A stretch of DNA of 40,049 nt, from contig JASMLP010000018.1 of the NCBI GenBank assembly GCA_030748635.1, positions 1 through 40,049 of the forward strand. The letters are read 5' to 3'. The position numbers and the translations under genes are program-made. Positions 33,429 to 40,049 of this stretch are shown one piece after another. Position 1 is the first letter of the stretch; each line of letters starts with the position of its first letter. The notes under the pieces were generated by a model. That model saw nothing but the letters and a program-made list of their open reading frames with translations. It did not search any database and was not told the DNA's origin. Source of the stretch: Planctomycetota bacterium. GTDB taxonomy: Bacteria > Planctomycetota > JACQVV01 > JASMLP01.

Positions 33429-34886
33429 ATGCGTATGCTCGTTGGATGTCTACTCATTTTCGCGGGGCTCTTTCCCCTCCGGGCGGAGGAGCGCTCCTAC
33501 CCGATCGTCGATACCGGGCAGGTCCGTTGCTATGATGACAGGACGGAGATTGCCTTTCCCGCAGCGGGAGCACGCTTCTTCGGGCAGGATGCCCATTACG
33601 AAGGCCATGTGCCGGCCTACAAAGAGAACGGCGACGGGTCGGTGAGCGACCTCGTCACGGGCCTGACCTGGCAGAAGGATCCCGGCAAGAAGCAGACGCT
33701 CAAGCAGGCGCTCGCCGGGGCCAAAGCCTGTCGCCTGGGCGGTCAGAAGGACTGGCGGGTCCCGACCATCAAGGAGCTCTACTCCCTCATCCTCTTCACC
33801 GGGACCGACCCCGATCCGATGAGCCGCAATGCGAAGGGGCTCGTCCCCTTCATCGACACGCGCTACTTCGTCTTCCAGTACGGCCGCGAAGACAAGGGGG
33901 AGCGCATCATCGATTCCCAGTATGGTTCCTCCACAAAATATGTGAGCACCACCATGCGCGGCGACGCCACCCTCTTCGGTGTCAACTTCGCCGACGGGCG
34001 CATCAAGGGGTACGGGCTCATCCATCCCCGCACCCGGAAGGAGAAGACCTTCTACTTCATTTATGTCCGCGGCAACCCGGCCTATGGAAAGAACAAGTTC
34101 CGCGACAACAAGGATGGCACCATCACCGACAGCGCGACGGGCCTCATCTGGATGCAGGCGGACAGCGGCTCGGTCAAGGGAGGGCCCAAAGGCGACGGTC
34201 GCATGAACTGGGAGGAGGGGCTTGCCTGGGCGGAAGGTCTCACCCATGCGGGGCACTCCGACTGGCGCATGCCCAACATCAAGGAGCTCCAGAGCCTCGT
34301 CGACTACACCCGTTCGCCGAAGACAACGAAGTCGGCCGCGCTCGACCCGCTCTTCAAGCCGACGAAGCTAACCGACGAGGGGGGCAAGCCCAATTATCCC
34401 TTCTACTGGGCCTCCTCCTCCCACAACAGTTTGCACAGCGCCAACGCCGCCGACTACATCGCCTTCGGCGAAGCCCTCGGGTGGATGCAGGACCGGCGCA
34501 GCGGTTCCCGCAAACTGCTGGACGTACACGGAGCCGGTTCGCAGCGGAGCGACCCCAAGGCGGGGGACCCGAAGCGCTTTCCCTTCGGCCGGGGCCCGCA
34601 GGGGGACGTGATCCGCATCTACAACTATGTTCTCTGCGTCCGCGGAGGAAAGGCCACCCCTAAGACGAGCGGGCCCGCCATCGCCATGAAGCCAGGCAAA
34701 GGCCCACCACAGCAGGGGGGGGCGGGCAAGAACAAGTTCGTCGGACGCCTCGACAAGAATGGCGACGGCAAGATCTCCAGGGACGAGTTCGATGGGCCCA
34801 AGCGCGCGTTCGGACGCCTCGACAAGAACGGTGACGGCTTCATCAGCGGCGAGGAAGCCCCGAGCGGTCCGCCCCGGCGGCGATAG
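33429..34886 (+). CDS. Secreted DUF1566 protein with EF-hand tail
   Basis: A 485-residue exported protein (signal MRMLVGCLLIFAGLFPLRAE). Two DUF1566 (Lcl C-terminal-like) units are marked by TGLTWQKDPGKKQTLKQALA...DWRVPTIKELYSLI and TGLIWMQADSG...DWRMPNIKELQSLVDY. The C-terminus has two EF-hand loops (DKNGDGKISRDEF, DKNGDGFISGEE) and ends SGPPRRR. I start at 33429, eight bases after GAGGAG; ATG 33423 is too close to it. The sulfatase downstream has a near-identical tail. Confidence 0.8.
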   Translation: MRMLVGCLLIFAGLFPLRAEERSYPIVDTGQVRCYDDRTEIAFPAAGARFFGQDAHYEGHVPAYKENGDGSVSDLVTGLTWQKDPGKKQTLKQALAGAKACRLGGQKDWRVPTIKELYSLILFTGTDPDPMSRNAKGLVPFIDTRYFVFQYGREDKGERIIDSQYGSSTKYVSTTMRGDATLFGVNFADGRIKGYGLIHPRTRKEKTFYFIYVRGNPAYGKNKFRDNKDGTITDSATGLIWMQADSGSVKGGPKGDGRMNWEEGLAWAEGLTHAGHSDWRMPNIKELQSLVDYTRSPKTTKSAALDPLFKPTKLTDEGGKPNYPFYWASSSHNSLHSANAADYIAFGEALGWMQDRRSGSRKLLDVHGAGSQRSDPKAGDPKRFPFGRGPQGDVIRIYNYVLCVRGGKATPKTSGPAIAMKPGKGPPQQGGAGKNKFVGRLDKNGDGKISRDEFDGPKRAFGRLDKNGDGFISGEEAPSGPPRRR

Positions 34887-34945
34887 CCTTCGGCCCTTCG
34901 ACCGGCCAGGTCATTTGCAGGAAGGAATATGACGCCAATGATTAC

Positions 34946-35003
34946 GGACCCGGAGGACCGGGTCCCTCCAGATCCGCTCCTGGAGGGACCGCGTCCCGCG
35001 GTC
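34946..35003 (+). promoter_or_regulatory. Three overlapping hairpins before the sulfatase gene
   Basis: GGACCCGG-AGGA-CCGGGTCC (34946-34965), GGTCCCTCCAG-N8-CTGGAGGGACC (34961-34990) and GACCGCG-TCC-CGCGGTC (34987-35003) are perfect stems that share bases, so neighbouring ones exclude each other. This may be an attenuator-like switch or a palindromic intergenic repeat. Confidence 0.45.
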
Positions 35004-35070
35004 TGCGGTCCGTCAGTCCAATCCCATAACGATTTCTGAAGTCAAGCACCCTATACAAAGGACTCACCCC

Positions 35071-36600
35071 ATGAACCGAATCCTTCTCTTTGCGCTCACC
35101 CTCCTGATCGGCCACGGTGTGATGGCGGGAGAATCCGCCCCCAACTTCCTCCTCATCCTCGTGGATGACATGGGCTGGACCGGCTCGAGCCACCAGGTCG
35201 ATCCGGACGTGCCGGAGTCTAAGAGCGACTTCTACCAGACCCCCCACATCGCCCGACTCGCCACGGAGGGGGTCTCCTTCTCGAATGCCTATGCGCCGGC
35301 CCCCATGTGCACTCCGAGTCGCGCGGCCATCCTCACCGGCAAGAGCCCCGCCCGCCTTCACATGACCTGCCCCGGCACGGCCAGGAAGGCACAGGCCTGG
35401 CAGAAGGTGGCGCCACCCATGCACGTGAGCGAACTGCCCGAAGACGAGACGACCCTCGCCGAGGTGCTCAAGGCCGAGGGGTATGTGACCGCGCACCTTG
35501 GCAAGTGGCACCTCCACGGGGGCGGCCCCGGCAAGCACGGCTTTGACGTGCATGACGGCGACACGGGCAACGAGGCCCCGGAGAGTGAGGAGAACCCGAA
35601 GGATATCTTCGGCATCGCCACACGGGCGAAGGCCTTCCTCAAGGAGCAGAAATCGAGCGGCAAGCCCTTCTATCTGCAACTCTCCCACTACGCTGTGCAT
35701 TCTCCGGTGGCGGCGCGCCCCGCAACGCTGGAGGCGGTCGCAAAGCGCACCGCCGGCGCCCGCCACAACCGGCAGGACTATGCGGCCATGACGCAGGACT
35801 TCGACACCTCGGTGGGGCAGGTCCTGGAAGCACTCAAGACCCTCGGCCTCGCGAAGAACACCTATGTGATCTTTACCTCGGACAACGGCGCCGGGGCCCG
35901 AGGCGCGAGTAAGGAGAACGTGCCCCTCGCCGGTGGGAAGGCGAGTCTCTGGGAGGGAGGCGTTCGCGTGCCCATGATGATCACCGGGCCCGGCGTTCCG
36001 AAGGGCGTCAACAGGTCCGAGTCGGTCATCGGCACCGATCTCTTTCGTACCATCAGCCAACTCGCCGGGGTGAAGCAAGAGCTCCCCGAAGGCCTGGAGG
36101 GGGCGAGCCTCGTGCCGCTCCTCTTGCCCGAGCCGGGCGCTTTTAAGCGGGCGCGCCCCTTCCTCGCCTTCCATTTTCCTCACTATGGAAAGGGGCCGAA
36201 GCAGAAGCCCTACTCCGCCATGCGCAAGGGCAACCACAAGCTCCTCTGGAATCACGAGACAGGGGCGGTGCAGCTCTTCGATCTCAAGGCCGACCTGGGG
36301 GAGAAGAAGGACCTGGCCGAAGCCATGCCAGAGAAAGCGACTGCTCTCAAAAAAGAATTGGACGCCTACTTCAAGGAAATCGAGGCGCAGATGCCGAAGG
36401 CGAACCCCGACTACGATCCCGAGGCGCAGGCGACCAGTCGCAAGCAGGGCTTTGCCGGTCGCTTCGACAAGGACGGGGACGGCAAGATCTCCAGGGAGGA
36501 GTTCTCCGGCCCGGCCCGCCGCTTCGATCGACTCGACAAGAACCGGGACGGGGTGCTGAGCGGGGACGAGATTCCTTCCGGCCCGCCCCAGCGGCGCTAA
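35071..36600 (+). CDS. Secreted sulfatase with EF-hand tail
   Basis: A 509-residue arylsulfatase-family enzyme. Signal peptide ending VMAGES; metal-binding LLILVDDMGW (Asp32, Asp33); the active-site formylglycine motif CTPSR at Cys80 followed by AAILTGKSP; LGKWHL; and FTSDNGA for the second metal site. It would remove sulfate from an external polysaccharide or ester. The C-terminal ~45 residues have two EF-hand loops (DKDGDGKISREEF, DKNRDGVLSGDE) and end SGPPQRR, like the preceding gene. A matching formylglycine-generating enzyme is not in the window. Confidence 0.9.
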   Translation: MNRILLFALTLLIGHGVMAGESAPNFLLILVDDMGWTGSSHQVDPDVPESKSDFYQTPHIARLATEGVSFSNAYAPAPMCTPSRAAILTGKSPARLHMTCPGTARKAQAWQKVAPPMHVSELPEDETTLAEVLKAEGYVTAHLGKWHLHGGGPGKHGFDVHDGDTGNEAPESEENPKDIFGIATRAKAFLKEQKSSGKPFYLQLSHYAVHSPVAARPATLEAVAKRTAGARHNRQDYAAMTQDFDTSVGQVLEALKTLGLAKNTYVIFTSDNGAGARGASKENVPLAGGKASLWEGGVRVPMMITGPGVPKGVNRSESVIGTDLFRTISQLAGVKQELPEGLEGASLVPLLLPEPGAFKRARPFLAFHFPHYGKGPKQKPYSAMRKGNHKLLWNHETGAVQLFDLKADLGEKKDLAEAMPEKATALKKELDAYFKEIEAQMPKANPDYDPEAQATSRKQGFAGRFDKDGDGKISREEFSGPARRFDRLDKNRDGVLSGDEIPSGPPQRR

Positions 36601-36673
36601 GCCGTTCGCAGGAATGACTGACGAAATGAGCATGGAATACCCAGCAAGGATGACAGCGAAAAGAAGCGATCCT

Positions 36674-36742
36674 CTCGTAGCCCCGTTCTTTGAACGGGGA
36701 GCAATTCCCTTGTCTTCCGGCTTCAAAGAAGCCGGCTACGAG
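36674..36742. repeat. REP pair (BIME-like) with GTAG ends
   Basis: CTCGTAG, hairpin CCCCGTTC-TTT-GAACGGGG, spacer, hairpin CCGGCTTC-AAA-GAAGCCGG, CTACGAG. This is the classical inverted REP pair: a GTAG tetranucleotide next to a hairpin on each side. It differs from the GGGTGCCA repeats. Confidence 0.7.
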
Positions 36743-36847
36743 AGCCGACAGCAACATCTGATGCTCTTCTAGGGCGGGCCGGGACTGGCACACCTTTGGG
36801 TCGTCTATCCCGGTGACCGTGCCTACGCGCTCGAGCCGAATGACGCG

Positions 36848-36950
36848 TAAAAGGGTGCCAGCCTGAATAGGTGATCGTTTGATCTCTTGATTTAGCTTGG
36901 ACTTACACGTTCATGGTTAGCCTTTACTAATCGGGCTGGCACCCTAGTTC
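36848..36950. repeat. Short inverted-repeat unit (MITE-like)
   Basis: TAAAAGGGTGCCAGCCTGAATAG (36848-36870 as two blocks TAAAAGGGTGCC / AGCCTGAATAG) and the inverted copy CTAATCGGGCTGGCACCC (36927-36944) enclose ~56 bases without a gene. The ends match the RAYT element ends; CCTAGTTC after the right copy also follows the end of element 1. Confidence 0.65.
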
Positions 36951-36985
36951 AGGCACGGTTCCTTATAGCAGAGGGGAAAACGAAC

Positions 36986-37147
36986 CTAATCACTCCAATA
37001 TTCTTGGTCGTGCGAAACCCTACATTTGGGTAGAGCTACCTGGACACGTTCCATTTTCTCGATGGGCCTGGGAAAGTAGAGGCGCTTCAGGTTTGTAAAT
37101 TGCCTCAGATATTCCAGTCCCACGTCGTCAATCGGCGTGTAGGGCGC
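36986..37147 (-). pseudogene. LRR gene fragment cut by a repeat
   Basis: Fifty-three sense codons and a stop read PIDDVGLEYLRQFTNLKRLY then FPRPIEKMERVQVALPKCR, the last repeat and cap of an LRR protein. The 5' side ends at the repeat copy 37148-37171. Sequence is more diverged than the other LRR fragments. Confidence 0.6.
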
Positions 37148-37171
37148 AAAAAGGGTGTCAGCCTGATTAGT
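37148..37171 (+). repeat. RAYT-type interspersed repeat
   Basis: AAAAA followed by GGGTGTCAGCCTGATTAGT, one base different from the usual core. It adjoins the LRR fragment. Confidence 0.7.
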
Positions 37172-37235
37172 AAAATTGGAGCCACTGCTCAGGACAACTG
37201 TGTAAACTGCTGTCTCATTAGGGGATCGACCTGGT

Positions 37236-37303
37236 GCACTAATCGGGTTGGCACCCTTTTACTGGTGGTGCACTAATCGGGTTGGCACCCTTTTACTGGT
37301 GGG
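37236..37303 (-). repeat. Tandem pair of interspersed repeats, 34-base period
   Basis: GCACTAATCGGGTTGGCACC followed by CTTTTACTGGTG occurs twice in direct tandem, starting at 37236 and 37270. The two units are identical over about 31 bases, indicating very recent duplication. Confidence 0.8.
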
Positions 37304-37368
37304 ATATAGTTCTTGCTCGGATTGATTTGGAATCTTTTTAACTCTTCTATGTTTGTGGAGACTTGGAT

Positions 37369-37845
37369 ATGAGACTGGGCTCGTTCATTCTGTTCCTGTT
37401 TTTTGGTGTGATTTTGATTCCAGGCTGCGGTTCAGGCAATGATCGGACTCCCACCGAAACGGTGAAGGGTTTTCTCGATTCGGCAATCCGGAACGGCAAA
37501 CCTTCGGAGGCCGAGGCCGAGTTCTGCACCGAGAAGGCCGGAAAGGCCTACCGTGAACTTGCAAAACATGCAGGTGACAATAGTAACATTACAGTTATCA
37601 GCGCCAAATACGGCGAAGAGAAGATCGATGGAGACAAGGCCACCGTCAAGGTGCTCACCGCCGAGAAGAGTGGGGAGAAAGCTCCGAAATCCGAGTCCAT
37701 TTATCATCTCGAAAAAGAGGGTGGCAAATGGGGGATCGTTGGAATGCAGAGGGAAGGAATGAAAAAAGTGATCCGCTTCGACGGCGAGGAATTCGCCAAG
37801 ATGATCTCCATGATGAAGGCGATGAATGAAGCCACAGAAAAGTGA
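37369..37845 (+). CDS. Small secreted lipoprotein
   Basis: A 158-residue lipoprotein with a signal ending ILIPGC and a mature domain resembling DUF4878-type lipoproteins: TPTETVKGFLDSAIRNGKPS, a beta-rich middle and a WGIVGM-containing end. Start at ATG 37369 with GGAG eight bases upstream. It lies between repeat clusters and has no operon partner. Confidence 0.65.
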   Translation: MRLGSFILFLFFGVILIPGCGSGNDRTPTETVKGFLDSAIRNGKPSEAEAEFCTEKAGKAYRELAKHAGDNSNITVISAKYGEEKIDGDKATVKVLTAEKSGEKAPKSESIYHLEKEGGKWGIVGMQREGMKKVIRFDGEEFAKMISMMKAMNEATEK

Positions 37846-37880
37846 GTTCATGTAGAGGATATACCCCGAAAATAGGGTGC

Positions 37881-37905
37881 AAAATAGGGTGCCAGCCTGA
37901 TTAGC
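37881..37905 (+). repeat. RAYT-type interspersed repeat
   Basis: AAAATA followed by GGGTGCCAGCCTGATTAGC. A partial copy (AAAATAGGGTGC, 37869-37880) stands directly before it, giving a 12-base tandem. Confidence 0.75.
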
Positions 37906-37915
37906 TAACCTGCCC

Positions 37916-39160
37916 CCTAAAAGGGTGCCAGCCTGATTAGTGGAGCTTAAGTAAGTCCAAGGTGTCAGAAGGGTTTGTTTAAAACGGTCGCCTCCATGAT
38001 CCTCGATGGTCGCACCAGTGGCTTACCATCCGGTTCCTCATGGGCAACCCGATTCGTCACCTGGACGGCAATACCTTCTACTTCATCACGAGCCGTTGCA
38101 TCGACTCGGAATTCCTCCTCCGCCCCGACCCGGAGGTTAACCAGATTCTGGGCGAGTGGTTCGTCCGTGCCCAGAGGACAACAGGGGTGGAGATCGTCGC
38201 CTACGTGGTGCTGGGGAATCACTTCCATCTCCTCTGTCGCGCCCCGAAGCGCAATCTCGATCGCTTTGTGGGTCTCTTCAAGAGCCAATCTTCCCGTCAG
38301 ATCAATCGCCATCGGGGCGACCGCCGGGGAACGCTCTATCAGCGGCGCTACTCCTGTGAGCCCGTATTCGGGGAAGGCGCGATCTTGGATCGTATCCTCT
38401 ACATCCTGTCCAACCCGGCAGCAGCTCACCTGGTCAACCGATCAGAGGACTGGCCCGGCCTGATCTCGACCCCACAACTCCTGCACGACGAGAAGGTCAG
38501 CTTCACTCTATTCGATCGGACCGCCTGGTGCGCTGCGGGATGCCCCGAGGATCGAACCCCGTATCTCGAGGAGGGAGAGCTCGAGATCACCCTGCCGGAG
38601 TTTCTTGCTCGGATGGATCCTGAAGAGCGTACGGCTTTGATTCGAAATCACCTGGAGGCACGCGAAGCGGAATGTCGAGATACGCGTCGCAGGGAGAACA
38701 GGACCGTGATGGGGAGAGGACGGGTTCTGGCGCAGTCGCCTCGGTCTCGGCCCCGAAGTACCAATCGGTCGAATAGGCCTCTCTGTCATGCAGCTACGAT
38801 CGAGGCCTGGATGGCTTATCGAAACGAGCGTCGGCTTTTTCTCGCTTCCTATCGAGATGCCTCAGAACTCTATCGGGGTGGGGACCACGAGGTGGAGTTT
38901 CCGAAGGGCTCGTTTCCGCCGTGGATTCGTAAGGTGGCTTGATCAGCTCGTGGTGGGGGATGCACCACGAAATGAGTGCTCTTCACCATGGAGAAAGTCT
39001 GTCCAGTTCCCGACGCGGAGCCCATAAAGCGACTCGATAGAGGTGGGTGGGTCAAATTTTGTTCCTTACGGAACCGATAAAAATGGGAGCACTAACTGGA
39101 TCATCACTCAATGAATGATGATGAATGTCTATTCAAGAAAATCGGGTTGGCACCCTATTT
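37916..39160 (+). mobile_element. RAYT element copy 2
   Basis: Left end AAAAGGGTGCCAGCCTGATT (from 37919), right end AATCGGGTTGGCACCCT (39140-39156). The left flank (GTAAGTCC, AGGGTTTGTT, AAAACGGTCGCC) and right flank (GTGCTCTTC, TCCCGACGCGGAGCC, ATCATCACTCAATG, TATTCAAGAAAATCGGG) are shared with copy 1, so the two ends of the unit are well defined. Confidence 0.75.
38040..38942 (+). CDS. REP-associated (Y1/HUH) transposase, second copy
   Basis: A 300-residue near-identical twin of the protein at 31843, with the same HUH motif (His61, His63) and the same SSRQIN in place of the usual tyrosine. Differences are scattered and mostly conservative, and the frame is intact in both, so both genes have been kept under selection or were copied recently. 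Confidence 0.85.
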   Translation: MGNPIRHLDGNTFYFITSRCIDSEFLLRPDPEVNQILGEWFVRAQRTTGVEIVAYVVLGNHFHLLCRAPKRNLDRFVGLFKSQSSRQINRHRGDRRGTLYQRRYSCEPVFGEGAILDRILYILSNPAAAHLVNRSEDWPGLISTPQLLHDEKVSFTLFDRTAWCAAGCPEDRTPYLEEGELEITLPEFLARMDPEERTALIRNHLEAREAECRDTRRRENRTVMGRGRVLAQSPRSRPRSTNRSNRPLCHAATIEAWMAYRNERRLFLASYRDASELYRGGDHEVEFPKGSFPPWIRKVA

Positions 39161-39207
39161 CGCGCCCGCCGAAGAAATCGTCTCGACCCCTAGCCGATGG
39201 GGATAGA

Positions 39208-39366
39208 TTAGAATAATGCGTAGATGAATGGCGCAATGGTCGATCCTTCGGCAAGGACAACCAAAGCTCCGAAAATCATAAGGAAGATGCATATCGGCGC
39301 CAACCAAAACTTTTTGCGCACTTTGAGAAATTCGTAGAATTCCAAAAAGATGGACAACTTTGACAT
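39208..39366 (-). CDS. DUF5989 family small membrane protein
   Basis: A 52-residue protein, MSKLSIFLEFYEFLKVRKKF followed by one membrane helix and LAEGSTIAPFIYALF, typical of DUF5989. In other genomes it is found beside SxtJ-like and carbamoyltransferase genes. Here it stands alone, 48 bases from the end of the RAYT element. Start 39366 is the first residue of the family. Confidence 0.75.
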   Translation of the reverse strand: MSKLSIFLEFYEFLKVRKKFWLAPICIFLMIFGALVVLAEGSTIAPFIYALF

Positions 39367-40049
39367 GACTGCACCCTTTGGCCGGTGAAATTCTCGAGAA
39401 ATTGATTTCTTGCAGTGACAAGAAAGGACGAGCAACTTCCTATTCTATACCAGAACTTGATCTAGGCCGACAAAACAATTAAAGCTTATCATTATGAAAA
39501 ATATGATGGGAGGCAAGGTGCCATTTCTTAGGATGGTTTTCGCAAAAGTGTCTTGAATGGCCCATCGTCGTGGTAATCGGTCATTCTGGTGGTTTCCTCG
39601 AAGCGAGATCCCCGCCTGATCGATGAAGATCGCCGAGTCGGGTTTTCTGCTCCAGCCCGTACACTATCGAAGACACCAAACCGCTTTGGTCGATGGCGAG
39701 GCGTGTTGCAAGCTTAATTCGTAGCGATCGCTCGACATCGATTGGATGACCGTATCGTCAAGAATTTAGGCAACTTAAACTATATCCACCTGCCTAAGAG
39801 TGTTTCCCGCATCAAGAAAGACTATTCGACAGGTGGTACGGATTGATTTCCAAAGATCGCATGACGTGGTAAGGATTGTGCCTGCGCCGATCGATGATTT
39901 GCCGAAAAAGAATAAGCTCGTGCAGAAAGGATATTCCGCTGCAGGGTGTAACGAGGTGCGGGCCAATTTCTCTACGGCCAAATGATAGATGTGCAAAAAC
40001 CGCGCACTCTTTACAGTCATTTGTTACCGGGTGGCTTGGGAATCTCAAT
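39367..40049. other. No recognised feature
   Basis: Only short open frames without ribosome binding sites or family signatures. I see no RNA gene or repeat of the families described above. Confidence 0.5.

Noticed and set aside
34942..36726. 594-codon minus-strand open frame opposite the sulfatase
   Set aside because: GC-rich coding DNA produces long antisense frames; the plus-strand sulfatase with CTPSR and EF-hands is certain.
37250..37270. TTGGCACC in the repeats as a sigma-54 -24 box
   Set aside because: The required GC ten bases after GG is absent.
37239..37303. GGGTTGGCACCCTTTT copies read as rho-independent terminators
   Set aside because: The stem is only four pairs and the copies occur in both orientations and within coding sequence; repeat behaviour explains them better.

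Overview
The window looks like a chromosomal segment of a planctomycete-type bacterium. Planctomycetota is an inference from three things: leucine-rich repeat (LRR) proteins of the 'VTDAGLVHLKGLT' type, a secreted sulfatase, and the gene order of the cytochrome oxidase operon. The cell can apparently respire N2O, probably NO, and oxygen. I see no rRNA, tRNA or CRISPR array.

Layout. 1-2600: an LRR protein gene with a pseudopilin-like insert, then a broken LRR paralogue bracketed by copies of a short interspersed repeat. 2581-4370 (minus): a norCB-like pair whose NorB lacks several canonical metal and heme ligands and whose last codons and stop lie inside a repeat copy. 5052-6512: a tryptophanase-family lyase, followed by a RecQ HRDC remnant. 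7172-14639: a nitrous oxide respiration operon (diheme cytochrome c lipoprotein, two SCO proteins, CuA lipoprotein, Sec-type clade II NosZ, transglutaminase-thioredoxin fusion, membrane protein, small helical protein). 14823-15898: a second LRR gene and a ParA stub. 15824-18170 (minus): FAD oxidoreductase and radical SAM protein. 18312-22523 (minus): a signalling operon with a globin-coupled histidine kinase, a REC-PAS histidine kinase and an NtrC-type sigma-54 activator. 23501-28641: a caa3/aa3-type cytochrome c oxidase operon ending in a small gene with two adjacent in-frame UGA codons. 28854-31357: AlkB-like hydroxylase, CBS protein, DUF123 protein. 31631-39160: two near-identical REP-associated transposase (RAYT) elements flanking a GC-rich MarR / DUF1566 / sulfatase module, with many solitary repeats. 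39208-39366: a DUF5989 protein. The rest is unassigned.

How it may work together. Near-identical -24/-12 sigma-54 promoters (TGGCAT-N5-TTGC) stand upstream of norCB, the nos operon and the cox operon. The nos and cox promoters share an upstream AATTCCCCAAT-type motif at enhancer distance. The only sigma-54 activator in the window belongs to the globin-sensor operon beside the cox operon. I infer a local regulon in which heme-based O2/NO sensing controls NO reduction, N2O reduction and oxygen respiration together.

The second theme is a repeat family with core GGGTGCCARCCYGATTAG. It forms the inverted ends of both RAYT elements and occurs alone, in tandem and in inverted pairs, often at the broken edge of LRR genes and once as the 3' end of norB.
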